A stretch of 64,000 nucleotides of DNA, taken from assembly GCA_018883545.1 (NCBI GenBank), contig JAHLEH010000001.1, forward strand, positions 434,001-498,000, written 5' to 3'. Under the pieces are notes generated by a model. It was not told where the DNA came from, ran no database searches, and saw only the letters and a list, made by a program, of their open reading frames with translations. Shown piece by piece: positions 1-8,836 of this stretch; the stretch's first letter is position 1; each line of letters starts with the position of its first letter. The stretch comes from Marixanthotalea marina. Its GTDB lineage: Bacteria > Bacteroidota > Bacteroidia > Flavobacteriales > Flavobacteriaceae. The translations under genes were made by a program, and so were the position numbers.

Positions 1-59
1 AATTGGAATAGTTGTTATATTTATTACTTGTATAATACTTTGGTAAATATAAAATCTAA

Positions 60-611
60 GTGAGAAAATATATTTTATTTGTCTTGATAGCATCTCTTGT
101 TTCCTGTAATATTAGTAAAGAATACTATGAAAATGGTAAAATTGAAAAAATCGGAAAGACTACTAATGGATTAAAAAATGGAAAATGGAAGTACTATTTT
201 TCAGATGGAAATTTTCGAGGTGGGGGTAAATACTTAAAAGGAAAAAGAACTGGACAATGGAAATGGTTTTATCAAAATGGCAAATTAGAACAAATCGGAG
301 AATATTTGAATGACGAACAAGAAGGGTTGTGGAAATTTTATCATGATAATGGAGTACAATCTGGAGTTGGGACATTAAAAAATGGGAAAAGAATTGGTGT
401 CTGGAAATGGTTTTTTAATAACGGTCAAATTCAAACAGAAAGAAATTGGATTGATGGGAAGTTAGTTGAAATCATTAGCTGTTATGATGGAAATGGCAAT
501 AAATTAGATAAGGGAAGTTTTACTAGAGGAAACGGAACGGTAAAAATTTATGATATTGACGGTAAATTATTAGAGACTTATATTTACGAAAACGGCGAAT
601 ATGTAAATTAA
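60..611 (+). CDS. MORN-variant repeat lipoprotein (YwqK-like)
   Basis: A 183-residue predicted lipoprotein starting at GTG. Residues 1-16 form a short hydrophobic signal ending in a lipobox (LVSC, Cys16). The rest is mostly repeats of about 23-25 residues with the pattern G-x-W-K-x-[FY]-[FY]-x-x-G, for example around GKWKYYFSDG, GQWKWFYQNG, GLWKFYHDNG and GVWKWFFNNG. This is the MORN-variant repeat of the YwqK family, often annotated as antitoxin-like. No toxin partner is visible, although upstream sequence is cut by the window edge. The next gene follows after 22 nt in the same direction and is also a lipoprotein, so the two may be co-transcribed. The molecular function is unknown; the repeats suggest a surface or periplasmic binding role. 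Confidence 0.7.
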   Translation: MRKYILFVLIASLVSCNISKEYYENGKIEKIGKTTNGLKNGKWKYYFSDGNFRGGGKYLKGKRTGQWKWFYQNGKLEQIGEYLNDEQEGLWKFYHDNGVQSGVGTLKNGKRIGVWKWFFNNGQIQTERNWIDGKLVEIISCYDGNGNKLDKGSFTRGNGTVKIYDIDGKLLETYIYENGEYVN

Positions 612-633
612 TTTTTAATAACAGGAAACACTC

Positions 634-1680
634 GTGAAAAAAACTTTTATAATTCTTACAATTATTACACTTGTTAGTTGCAAACAAACTCCCCCAAAAA
701 AAATTGAAAAGCAATCGTTTAGTATTTCAGGAACTATTAATGGGAAATATTCTGGTTTTATTTACTTGAATTACGGTCAAAGCAAGGATAGTGTAAAAGT
801 CAAAAATAATAGTTTTAGATTCGATGGAATTGTTAAAAACCCAATTCAAGGTTGGCTAAACTTAGAGCTAGACTCAAATGTAGCTTGGTTGTACGTTGAA
901 AATAGCAATATAATAGTTGAAACAAATTACGAAAAGGGAATTCAAAACGGAAAGCCATTCAACATATTGAAAATTAAAGATATTAAAGGTTCGCATTCTG
1001 CTGATATTCAAAAGGAGTATAAAGAGTTTTATCAAGCTAACCAAGATAAAGATAATTTCAAAAGCTTACTATATACAAAACTTAAAGACTTCATTGCAAA
1101 AAACAAAAAGCATCCCTTTAGTGGGACAATATTAGGAGAAATTGCTTTAATAAACCCTATATTAACAAAAAAGGAACTTCTGCAGCTTTATTCTAAAATT
1201 GATACTACTTATCAAAATAAAGATGATTTGGAAATGTTCAAAATGGGAATTGCAAACTTAGATGAATATGGGGTTGGAAAATCCTTGTTAGAATTTAAAT
1301 TACCTAATGAGAATAATGAACAAATTGCAATTAAATCAATTTTAAGTAAAACCACATTAGTTGATTTTTGGGCTTCATGGTGCAAGCCTTGTCGGGCAAA
1401 ACACCCATATTTAGTTGATCTTAAAAATAAAATTGATAAAGATAATTTTGATATTGTAAGTATTTCAATAGACGAAAAAAAGAGTGATTGGATTAAAGCT
1501 ATTGAAAAAGACAATCTTGGATGGACAAATCTACTCGATATAAACAAGGAAGTAAGTGATAAATTAGGAATTCAAGCCATTCCATTCAATTATCTGATTG
1601 ATGAAAATGGAATTATTCTAGGAGTCAATTTATCAATTGAAGAAATCGAGAATGTAATTAATGAAATAACCAGTATTTAA
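634..1680 (+). CDS. TlpA-like thiol-disulfide oxidoreductase lipoprotein with DUF4369-type N-terminus
   Basis: A 348-residue predicted periplasmic lipoprotein starting at GTG. The lipobox LVSC places the lipidated Cys at residue 16. Residues of about 25-125 resemble the DUF4369 beta domain that precedes thioredoxin folds in many Bacteroidota proteins. A helical linker follows, then a TlpA/AhpC-type thioredoxin domain from about 220 to 348 with active site W-C-K-P-C (Cys250, Cys253) and a cis-Pro segment (QAIPFNYLID). It is expected to reduce or isomerise disulfides in the periplasm, for example in cytochrome c maturation or stress protection; the partner is unknown. The stop overlaps the stop of the convergent 5-formyl-THF cyclo-ligase gene by a few bases. 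Confidence 0.85.
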   Translation: MKKTFIILTIITLVSCKQTPPKKIEKQSFSISGTINGKYSGFIYLNYGQSKDSVKVKNNSFRFDGIVKNPIQGWLNLELDSNVAWLYVENSNIIVETNYEKGIQNGKPFNILKIKDIKGSHSADIQKEYKEFYQANQDKDNFKSLLYTKLKDFIAKNKKHPFSGTILGEIALINPILTKKELLQLYSKIDTTYQNKDDLEMFKMGIANLDEYGVGKSLLEFKLPNENNEQIAIKSILSKTTLVDFWASWCKPCRAKHPYLVDLKNKIDKDNFDIVSISIDEKKSDWIKAIEKDNLGWTNLLDINKEVSDKLGIQAIPFNYLIDENGIILGVNLSIEEIENVINEITSI

Positions 1681-2240
1681 AACCCATAAACCCTTTCTGG
1701 TGTTACACAATAATCTAGTTTGATGTCAGTTTTATATACATCATCAATAGTGTCTTCGGCTTCAAAAAAAGAAAGGCCTATTTTTAGGGTGTCGGGTTTG
1801 CAGTCGGCCAAAAAAGCGTCGTAAAACCCTTTGCCATAGCCCACGCGGTGGCCTTGTTCATCAAAAGCCAATAAAGGTACAAACACCACTTCCAATTTGT
1901 TGTTGGTAATTTCAATACCATCCACAGGTTCGGGAATGTTGTAGGCGTTTTTTTTTATAATCGTGTTATCTGTGAGTAAATAATGCGTCATAAGCCCAGT
2001 TTCAAAATCACTTTGGGAAATCACGATGTGTTTATCCTTGCCGGAAAGGATGTTCAAAATATAATCGGTATTTACTTCTAGTTGTTCCTCAATCGTTAAA
2101 AACACATGGTAAAATGTGGCGTCCCAAATGGGCAATTTCAACAATTGGTTGGCAATGCGTATGCTTAAATCGTCTATCGCATTTATGGGGATTTGCTTTC
2201 GAAGTGCTTTATATTTTTTGCGTAAGTCTTTTTTCAGCAT
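1677..2240 (-). CDS. 5-formyltetrahydrofolate cyclo-ligase
   Basis: A 187-residue cytoplasmic enzyme of the 5-FTHF cyclo-ligase (MTHFS/YgfA) family. It converts 5-formyl-THF and ATP to 5,10-methenyl-THF. The basic N-terminal helix (KKDLRKKYKALRKQ), the segment with VFVPLLAFDEQGHRVGYGKG and the GYGKGFYD signature near residue 135 are the family's nucleotide and substrate-binding elements. Length is normal. It is the last gene of a minus-strand operon, 5 nt after the aspartoacylase-like gene, so it is probably translated from the rim-type transcript. The link between folate salvage and that operon looks like simple co-transcription. Confidence 0.93.
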   Translation of the reverse strand: MLKKDLRKKYKALRKQIPINAIDDLSIRIANQLLKLPIWDATFYHVFLTIEEQLEVNTDYILNILSGKDKHIVISQSDFETGLMTHYLLTDNTIIKKNAYNIPEPVDGIEITNNKLEVVFVPLLAFDEQGHRVGYGKGFYDAFLADCKPDTLKIGLSFFEAEDTIDDVYKTDIKLDYCVTPERVYGF

Positions 2241-2245
2241 AAAAA

Positions 2246-3223
2246 TTACCGCTTTAGTTTGGTGCTAATATGAAACAGCGCATCGCCTTGGTACACAATG
2301 GGCGCTTCATTCACATTAATAATATACCCGGTATTGTTGGCTTTTACATAATGGTTAAATTTGCCATAAGGGTCTGTAATGGTGCCCAGTACATCTTTTT
2401 TGTTCACTTTAGAACCCACTTTAACAGACGCTTTGAACATGCCTGAATATTTGGCACGTTTCCAATTGCTTTCGGTAATGTAAATGGATTCTTTGCGAGG
2501 TTTGGCCACGTTAAACTGTGAGCGCAGCATCCCAAAATGTTTAAGGATGCGCTTGGCGCCCTTAATGCCTGCATTGGTAACCGATTCGTCTAAATGAAAC
2601 GATTTGCCGCCTTCAAAAAGCAACAGAGGTTTACCCAATTTTTGGCAGGTATTACGAAACGATTTGTTAATATTTTTGGAGTACAGAACAAATGGTGCAC
2701 CAAACACCTTGGCCAGATCGTTTAGCTGTTTGTTCTCTTTTATTAAGCGTAGTTGGGGAGCATTAAACCTGCCTGCACTACCCGTGTGGTAGTCGATTAT
2801 TAAATCGACATGCGGAATAATTTCCGTTACCAATTTATAGGCTACGCGACTTGCCAAAGAGCCATTTTCGGTGCCGGGAAACATACGGTTTAAATCCCTG
2901 CCGTCAGGAAACTCCCTACTTAAATTAATGAATCCAAAGATGTTGATGATGGGAATACAGATTACCGTACCGCATTTAGGTCTGTTAATGCCATGCGATA
3001 CCAGTTGACGCACAATTTCCACACCGTTTACTTCATCGCCATGAATACCGGCCGTAAATAAAATAGTAGGTCCAGGCTGCTTGGCACGTTCAATAATAAT
3101 GGGAACATCAACCGTTGAGGTAGTATGTAGTTTTGCTAAATCAAAACTGACCTCTTTGCTTTCTCCCGGTAAAACGGTAACACCAAGAATGTGTAACGGA
3201 TCGCTTTTGGCTTTAATAATCAT
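2246..3223 (-). CDS. Succinylglutamate desuccinylase/aspartoacylase-family zinc deacylase
   Basis: A 325-residue M14-like zinc amidohydrolase. Zinc ligands are visible as GIHGDE (His61, Glu64) and DYHTG (His146). The substrate-binding DGRDLNRMFPG segment lies at about 107-117, and Glu204 in LLLFEGGK fits the catalytic glutamate. The C-terminal 80 residues form a small beta domain (lipoyl/biotinyl-like, with KVGSKVNKKDVLG). The family removes acyl or amino-acid groups from N-acyl amino acids. Its ATG directly abuts the rimK stop, so translation is likely coupled. This arrangement next to a glutamate ligase and a retropepsin-like protease recurs in many bacteria; the true substrate is not established, and cleavage of RimK products is an inference. 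Confidence 0.85.
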   Translation of the reverse strand: MIIKAKSDPLHILGVTVLPGESKEVSFDLAKLHTTSTVDVPIIIERAKQPGPTILFTAGIHGDEVNGVEIVRQLVSHGINRPKCGTVICIPIINIFGFINLSREFPDGRDLNRMFPGTENGSLASRVAYKLVTEIIPHVDLIIDYHTGSAGRFNAPQLRLIKENKQLNDLAKVFGAPFVLYSKNINKSFRNTCQKLGKPLLLFEGGKSFHLDESVTNAGIKGAKRILKHFGMLRSQFNVAKPRKESIYITESNWKRAKYSGMFKASVKVGSKVNKKDVLGTITDPYGKFNHYVKANNTGYIINVNEAPIVYQGDALFHISTKLKR

Positions 3224-4114
3224 TTAAAAATGGTTTTTTATGCGTCGGTTTCTCTCAATGTAAGTAATAATGCTTTTAGCTATGTTTCTGCCTGTAGCCT
3301 CTTCAATACCTTCCAAACCGGGTGTTGAATTCACTTCCAAAAGCAATGGCCCTCTGGCCGATTGTAACATGTCTACACCACAAACGGGCAGTTTTAAAAC
3401 TTTAGAGGCATTCATAGCCAGTCGTAATTCGTGTTCATTTAGTTTAATGACATTTGCAGAACCACCTCGGTGTAAATTAGAGCGGAATTCGCCATCCTTG
3501 CCTTGGCGTTTCATGGCGCCAACTACTTTGCCGTCCACAATCAACGCACGAATATCGGCGCCTTTGGCCTCTTTGATAAATTCCTGTACAATCACACGTG
3601 CTTCGAGTCCATTAAAAGCTTCCAAAACGGATTCAGCCGCATTCTTGGTTTCGGCCAAAACTACACCTAAACCTTGGGTGCCTTCCAACAATTTAATGAT
3701 TACGGGTACGCCACCAACATGTTCAATCACTTCTTCCACATCGCGGGAGTAATTGGTAAACACCGTTTTTGGCATACCAATACCAGCTTTGCTCAGGCGT
3801 TGTAAACTGCGCAGTTTATCGCGCGAACGTTGAATGGCATCAGAGGAAGCCACCACAAAAACATTCATCATTTCAAACTGCCTTACCACAGCGCAACCGT
3901 AAAAGGTAATGGATGCGCCAATTCTAGGGATAACAGCATCTACATAGTCTAAATAACGGTTTTTGTAATAGATGGTAGGCTTTTCTTTTTCTATAATAAT
4001 GTCACATTTTAAAGGGTCGATAACCTCTATTTTGTGACCTCTTATTTCGCCTTCTTCAACGAGTCTTTCGGTGGAGTAAAGGTTGGAATTTCGAGATAGA
4101 ATAACTATATTCAT
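3224..4114 (-). CDS. rimK: RimK-type ATP-grasp alpha-L-glutamate ligase
   Basis: A 296-residue ATP-grasp ligase of the RimK family, which adds glutamate residues to the C-terminus of ribosomal protein S6 in E. coli and can also make poly-glutamate. Recognisable elements are the N-terminal Rossmann-like region with [11 protein letters not shown], the ATP-binding glycine loop [34 protein letters not shown], and the metal/ATP site [15 protein letters not shown] near residue 255. Length matches E. coli RimK (300). Its ATG overlaps the stop of the rimB-like gene by 4 nt (ATGA), and the deacylase follows with no gap. It acts in the cytosol. The S6 target is inferred from family knowledge. Confidence 0.93.
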   Translation of the reverse strand: MNIVILSRNSNLYSTERLVEEGEIRGHKIEVIDPLKCDIIIEKEKPTIYYKNRYLDYVDAVIPRIGASITFYGCAVVRQFEMMNVFVVASSDAIQRSRDKLRSLQRLSKAGIGMPKTVFTNYSRDVEEVIEHVGGVPVIIKLLEGTQGLGVVLAETKNAAESVLEAFNGLEARVIVQEFIKEAKGADIRALIVDGKVVGAMKRQGKDGEFRSNLHRGGSANVIKLNEHELRLAMNASKVLKLPVCGVDMLQSARGPLLLEVNSTPGLEGIEEATGRNIAKSIITYIERNRRIKNHF

Positions 4115-4536
4115 AGTGTTTTTGAGTTATAAGAAAGGTTTTCTTCATCTACATCAACCAAAAATTTCCGTTTTAAAAACTGCCGGCCAATAAGCACGGG
4201 AAATTTCATGTCGTCGCGCGTGCTTAAAGTTAAGTTAATCTTGTAGGTTTTTCCAAAAAATACAACTTCAGATTTTACTTTGTATCTATTTTCCTTGAAA
4301 CCGTTGCTGCTTTTTACATTGGTTTTGGAAAACTCGTTGAAGACAATTTCAGTCTTTCCAAAATTTTGGTGCACCTCGCTGTTAAAGGTACAGCGCAAGC
4401 CATTTTCTTCTTGAATGATTTCTGAACAATGAATGGCAGACGTATAGGCACCGGTATCGATTTTTACATCAATACCAAACAATCCCAGTTTTGGGAAGTC
4501 TACTTTATCTACTCTGCCTATAATTTTTTTGCTCAT
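4111..4536 (-). CDS. RimB-like retropepsin-fold protease (ATP-dependent zinc protease family)
   Basis: A 141-residue protein of the family labelled 'ATP-dependent zinc protease/RimK-associated', structurally a retropepsin. The DTGA motif at residues 27-30 (followed by YTSAIHC) is the aspartic-protease active-site loop, and [10 protein letters not shown] near residue 115 is the second conserved element. In organisms with RimABK systems this family cleaves glutamate tails added by RimK, so ligase and protease act as a writer/eraser pair; that role here is inferred from gene order. It is the first gene of the operon (rimB-like, rimK, deacylase, cyclo-ligase). A single DTG per chain implies a homodimer. 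The upstream 128 bp separate it from divergent uvrC. Confidence 0.85.
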   Translation of the reverse strand: MSKKIIGRVDKVDFPKLGLFGIDVKIDTGAYTSAIHCSEIIQEENGLRCTFNSEVHQNFGKTEIVFNEFSKTNVKSSNGFKENRYKVKSEVVFFGKTYKINLTLSTRDDMKFPVLIGRQFLKRKFLVDVDEENLSYNSKTL

Positions 4537-4655
4537 AACGTTAGCGTAAAAAAAGTGCGCGAAGGTAATGATTAGTTAAAATCTAAAAACATTTTGTTAT
4601 AAAAAGTTTTGTGTTTTAATGTAGGGTTAATTTAACAATAAAAAATTAAAATAAT

Positions 4656-4663
4656 TACCTTTG
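4656..4663 (+). promoter_or_regulatory. -7 promoter element of uvrC (TAnnTTTG)
   Basis: The octamer TACCTTTG matches the Bacteroidota -7 consensus TAnnTTTG. Its last G lies 4 nt before ATG at 4668. The -33 position has only TTTA (4631-4634). If transcription starts the usual few bases after the element, the uvrC mRNA has no leader. Confidence 0.5.
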
Positions 4664-4667
4664 AGTG

Positions 4668-6461
4668 ATGAGTCACCCCGATTTGGAAATACAGCTTAAA
4701 ACCTTGCCCGAACAGCCTGGGGTATATCAATATTTTGATGCCGAAGGGACGATTTTATACGTCGGGAAAGCCAAAAATTTAAAGAAACGGGTCAGTTCTT
4801 ATTTCACCAAAACGCACGATAACGGAAAAACCCGAGTGCTTGTTAAAAAAATTGCCAACATCAAGCATATTGTGGTTGCTACGGAAACGGATGCTTTGTT
4901 GTTGGAAAACAACCTGATAAAAAAGCACAAGCCCCGTTATAATGTGATGTTGAAGGACGATAAATCCTATCCGTGGATTTGCATAAAAAACGAACGTTTC
5001 CCAAGGGTGTTTTCTACACGCCGAGTCATTAAAGATGGTAGTGAATATTTTGGGCCCTATACCAGCATGAAAACGGTTTCTACGTTGTTAGATTTAATAA
5101 AAGGCCTGTACCATTTGCGAACCTGTAATTACCATTTGTCGGAAGAAAAAATACAGGCTGGTAAATACAAAGTATGTTTGGAGTATCATTTGGGTAATTG
5201 CAAAGGCCCTTGTGAAGGTTTGGAAACCGAAGCGGAGTACAGTGAAAACATTAAGGCCATTAAGGAAATCATAAAAGGAAATTTTAAAGATTCGCTATCC
5301 CAATTCAAAACACAAATGAAGCAGTATGCTGAGGAAATGCGTTTTGAAGAAGCTCAAAAAATAAAGGAGAAAATAGAGGTACTTGAAAATTACCAAGCCA
5401 AATCTACCATTGTAAATCCCAAAATTAGCAATGTAGATGTATTCTCTATTGTGAGTGATGAAAGCTATGGTTATGTGAATTTTTTACAGTTATCTTACGG
5501 TTCCATTATTCGTTCACATACGTTGGAAATCAAGAAGAAATTGGATGAGGCCGACGAAGCATTATTGGAATTGGCTATTACCGAAATACGGCAACGTTTC
5601 CATTCTAAATCCAAAGAAATTTATGTGCCGTTTAAAGTAGATTTAGGGGAAGCTGTAAAAGTAACGGTTCCTAAATTGGGAGATAAAAAACATATTTTAG
5701 ACCTATCGGAGCGCAACGCCAAATACTACCGCATGGAGCGCTTTAAACAGATAAAAATTACCGACCCCGATAGGCACGTGAACAGAATTATGGCACAAAT
5801 GAAAACCGATTTGCGCCTAAGCAAAGAACCACGGCATATTGAATGTTTTGATAATTCCAATATTCAGGGCAGTAATCCAGTAGCGGCTTGTGTGGTTTTT
5901 AAAGATGGTAAACCCAGCAAAAAAGACTACAGGCATTTTAATATTAAAACTGTTGAAGGCCCCAACGATTTTGCGTCTATGGAAGAAGTGGTTTTTAGAA
6001 GATACAAACGTATGTTGGATGAAGAGCAAACATTACCACAACTGATAATTATAGATGGGGGTAAGGGGCAATTATCGTCTGCATTGAAAAGTTTGGATGC
6101 ACTGGAATTAAGGGGAAAGATTGCCATTATAGGAATTGCAAAACGTTTAGAAGAATTATACTATCCAAATGATCCAATTCCCTTATATTTAGATAAAAAA
6201 AGCGAAACTTTAAAAGTCATCCAACAATTAAGGAACGAAGCACATCGTTTTGGAATAGAGCACCACAGAAATAAACGCAGTAAAAGTGCCTTGACTACCG
6301 AACTGGAAACCATTTCTGGAGTGGGTGAAAAAACGGTGGTCGATTTACTGAAGCATTTTAAGTCGGCCAAACGCATTGCCAATGCAAAATTAGACGAACT
6401 GGAAACCGTTGTTGGAGCTTCTCGAGCCGAAAAAGTATATAACCATTACCATAATAAATGA
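4668..6461 (+). CDS. uvrC: UvrABC system protein C (excinuclease subunit C)
   Basis: About 597 residues, the dual-incision nuclease of nucleotide excision repair, which cuts both sides of a lesion after UvrA/UvrB loading. Domains in order: N-terminal GIY-YIG nuclease (PGVYQYF...ILYVGKAKNLKKRVSSYF, residues ~15-48); a cysteine-containing region (CNYHL, CLEYHLGNCKGPCEG); a UVR/UvrB-binding helix pair (~210-243); an RNase H-like endonuclease domain (IECFDNSNIQGSNPVAACVVF); and C-terminal tandem helix-hairpin-helix (ISGVGEKTVVDLLKHF). Length is normal. An in-frame GTG lies directly before the chosen ATG (4665). It overlaps the patatin gene by ATGA, suggesting translational coupling. A TAnnTTTG element ends 4 nt upstream of ATG. 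Confidence 0.97.
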   Translation: MSHPDLEIQLKTLPEQPGVYQYFDAEGTILYVGKAKNLKKRVSSYFTKTHDNGKTRVLVKKIANIKHIVVATETDALLLENNLIKKHKPRYNVMLKDDKSYPWICIKNERFPRVFSTRRVIKDGSEYFGPYTSMKTVSTLLDLIKGLYHLRTCNYHLSEEKIQAGKYKVCLEYHLGNCKGPCEGLETEAEYSENIKAIKEIIKGNFKDSLSQFKTQMKQYAEEMRFEEAQKIKEKIEVLENYQAKSTIVNPKISNVDVFSIVSDESYGYVNFLQLSYGSIIRSHTLEIKKKLDEADEALLELAITEIRQRFHSKSKEIYVPFKVDLGEAVKVTVPKLGDKKHILDLSERNAKYYRMERFKQIKITDPDRHVNRIMAQMKTDLRLSKEPRHIECFDNSNIQGSNPVAACVVFKDGKPSKKDYRHFNIKTVEGPNDFASMEEVVFRRYKRMLDEEQTLPQLIIIDGGKGQLSSALKSLDALELRGKIAIIGIAKRLEELYYPNDPIPLYLDKKSETLKVIQQLRNEAHRFGIEHHRNKRSKSALTTELETISGVGEKTVVDLLKHFKSAKRIANAKLDELETVVGASRAEKVYNHYHNK

Positions 6462-8686
6462 AATACATTTTAACCATTTTAATAGTTTTTGTCTGTTTTT
6501 CTGGGTTTTCTCAGGAACTAGGGGAAAAGGATGTTAAAGTGGGCTTGGTGTTAAGTGGTGGTGGCGCCAAAGGCTTGGCACATATTGGTGTTTTAAAAGT
6601 GCTCGATAGTTTGGGGGTCCAGGTAGATTATGTGGCAGGTACCAGTATGGGGGCTATTATAGGGGCATTATATGCTTCGGGATATTCGGGAAAACAATTG
6701 GACTCTATTTTTAAGTCCGTTAATTTTAATGACATCTTAAACGATAACTTACCTAGGGCTTCCAAGACCTTTTACGAGCGTGATAATTATGAAAAATATG
6801 CGGTTACACTTCCGTTCGATCATTTTAAAATTAAATTGCCTTCGGCTTTGTCACGAGGACAGAACGCTTATGGGCTAATGTCTAAGTTAACGATGCATGT
6901 AAATACCGTTAAAGATTTCAGCAAACTGCCCATACCCTTTTTCTGCATTGCCACCAATGTAGAAACAGGAGAAAAAGTGATTTTAGATGAAGGTAATTTG
7001 GCTCAGGCAGTTATGGCCAGTGGTGCGTTTCCTTCTTTGTTTCAACCTGTTGTTATTAACGATCAGGTTTTAATTGATGGTGGTGTGGTAAATAATTACC
7101 CTATTGATGAGTTAAAGGAAAAAGGCGTAGATGTAATTATTGGCGTAGATGTTCAGGATGGTTTAATGTCTCGTGAAGAACTTACTTCGGCACCAGATGT
7201 TTTACTTCAGGTTAATAACTTTAGAACCATTAACGACATGAAGCAAAAAGTAAAAAACACAGATGTTTACATAAAGCCCAATATTGTGGATTTTTCGGTT
7301 ATTTCATTTAGTGAGCTCAAAAAAATTATTGATACTGGGGCTAGGGCAACTTTAGATCAAGTAAACGCCTTAACGGAAATTAGCAATCAGCAAACCAATA
7401 AAAAAAGATATGCTGTCATAAAACCAGTAGACAGTATTAAAATAAATTCTATCGAATTAACGGGGAAAACAGATTATACCAGAGCGTATGTTTTGGGGAA
7501 ACTAAAATTAAAAACAGAAGGTAAAATAAGCTATAAAGATTTTAATAGAGGCGTAAATAATTTGATTGCCACTAATAATTTTAAAAGCTTTTTTTTCGAA
7601 TTTGAGCCTTCGGATACGATTTCTGGATATGACTTGAAAGCGGAGCTGAACGAAAGTAGGGAAACCACTTTTTTAAAATTAGGTGTACATTACAACGATT
7701 TATACAAAAGCTCTGCCTTGGTAAATTTCACCAAGAAGAAATTGTTAACTAATAACGACTTGGTTTCTTTCGATTTTATATTAGGTGATAACATTAGGTA
7801 TAACTTTGAATATTATATCGATAAGGGTTTTTATTGGAGTATTGGGCTTAATGCCAGATACGACAGGTTCAATAAAAATGTATCGCCAGAAATCGTAATG
7901 GTTCCGGAAGATTTAAATTCCATTAATGTAAACAAGTTGGCCATACAGGTACGGGATTTTACCAGCCAGTTTTATTTGCAAACGTTGTTTAGAAAAGACT
8001 TCTCGTTGACTTTGGGAGCAGAATACAAACGATTAAAAATCACTTCGGAAACGATTTTGAACGATACCAACCAAGAAGAATCGGTTTTTGAGAAAAGTGA
8101 TTACGTGAGTTTATTTGGCAAACTGAAATTTGATACCTACGATAATAAGTATTTCCCCAAAAAAGGGGTTTTGTTCAATGCAGATTTACATACCTACCTT
8201 TATGCTTCAGAATTTAGGGAAGATTTTAAGAGTTTCTCAATAGCTAAGGCCTCTTTTGGATATTCACAGCCTTTTTCAAAAAGGTTTTCTGCCAATATAA
8301 CAACCGAAGCCGGTTTTAGGGTGGGACAAAAAACAAATCCTTATCTCAATTTTGTTTTAGGAGGTTATGGAAGCCATTTAATTAATAATTATACCCCATT
8401 TTACGGGTATGATTTTTTGTCCATTTCTGGAGATAGCTATGTAAAATCTGCTTTAACCCTCGATTATGAGATTTTTAAGAAAAACCATTTGAATTTTGCA
8501 GTTAACATTGCTAATGTTGGCGACCATTTGTTTGGAAACACCAATTGGCTTTCAACCATAGATTATACAGGCTATGCCGTTGGTTATGCTCTTGAAACAT
8601 TTATAGGTCCCATTGAGGTTAAGTATTCATGGTCCCCAGAAGCCAGAAACAATGTTTGGTTTTTTAATGTAGGGTTCTGGTTTTAA
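6458..8686 (+). CDS. Patatin-like phospholipase with C-terminal Omp85/BamA-type barrel
   Basis: A 742-residue secreted or outer-membrane protein. Residues 1-19 are a Sec signal (FSGFSQE cleavage region). The patatin domain spans ~28-300, with an oxyanion loop GGGAKG (34-39), nucleophile Ser63 in GTSMG and catalytic Asp207 in DGG. A POTRA-like segment (~325-390) is followed by a beta-barrel to the end, finishing in an aromatic C-terminus (FNVGFWF) typical of BAM substrates. This architecture resembles PlpD-type type Vd autotransporters and is common in Bacteroidota. Predicted activity is a serine acyl-hydrolase acting on phospholipid. The start overlaps uvrC by 4 nt, but no functional link is evident. 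Confidence 0.9.
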   Translation: MKYILTILIVFVCFSGFSQELGEKDVKVGLVLSGGGAKGLAHIGVLKVLDSLGVQVDYVAGTSMGAIIGALYASGYSGKQLDSIFKSVNFNDILNDNLPRASKTFYERDNYEKYAVTLPFDHFKIKLPSALSRGQNAYGLMSKLTMHVNTVKDFSKLPIPFFCIATNVETGEKVILDEGNLAQAVMASGAFPSLFQPVVINDQVLIDGGVVNNYPIDELKEKGVDVIIGVDVQDGLMSREELTSAPDVLLQVNNFRTINDMKQKVKNTDVYIKPNIVDFSVISFSELKKIIDTGARATLDQVNALTEISNQQTNKKRYAVIKPVDSIKINSIELTGKTDYTRAYVLGKLKLKTEGKISYKDFNRGVNNLIATNNFKSFFFEFEPSDTISGYDLKAELNESRETTFLKLGVHYNDLYKSSALVNFTKKKLLTNNDLVSFDFILGDNIRYNFEYYIDKGFYWSIGLNARYDRFNKNVSPEIVMVPEDLNSINVNKLAIQVRDFTSQFYLQTLFRKDFSLTLGAEYKRLKITSETILNDTNQEESVFEKSDYVSLFGKLKFDTYDNKYFPKKGVLFNADLHTYLYASEFREDFKSFSIAKASFGYSQPFSKRFSANITTEAGFRVGQKTNPYLNFVLGGYGSHLINNYTPFYGYDFLSISGDSYVKSALTLDYEIFKKNHLNFAVNIANVGDHLFGNTNWLSTIDYTGYAVGYALETFIGPIEVKYSWSPEARNNVWFFNVGFWF

Positions 8687-8740
8687 GCACAATTTTTAAC
8701 ATTAATTTGTTGTTTTAATAAGAAAACCCTTAAATTTTAT

Positions 8741-8772
8741 TTTGATGGAGTTTTTTTGTTTTAATACTTTTG
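8741..8772 (+). promoter_or_regulatory. Promoter of the DUF3108 gene (TTTG-N20-TACTTTTG)
   Basis: TTTG at 8741-8744 and TACTTTTG at 8765-8772 are separated by 20 nt, a full match to the Bacteroidota -33/-7 consensus. It would give a leader of about 60 nt before the DUF3108 start at 8837. Confidence 0.65.
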
Positions 8773-8836
8773 GAACAGTAATTGTTCTTTTGTTGGTGTT
8801 ACAATAAATAAACAAACCTACAGTTACTTTAACTAC

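Noticed and set aside
60-611. Toxin-antitoxin system at the MORN-repeat gene
   Set aside because: The family label is 'antitoxin-like', but no toxin gene is present; the next gene is a thioredoxin-fold lipoprotein.
1212-1547. 111-codon ORF antisense to the TlpA-like gene
   Set aside because: Complement of the thioredoxin domain; no family features.
3270-3752. 160-codon ORF antisense to rimK
   Set aside because: It lies wholly opposite a well-conserved ATP-grasp gene and its protein is of shadow type (Ser/Pro-rich, no motif).
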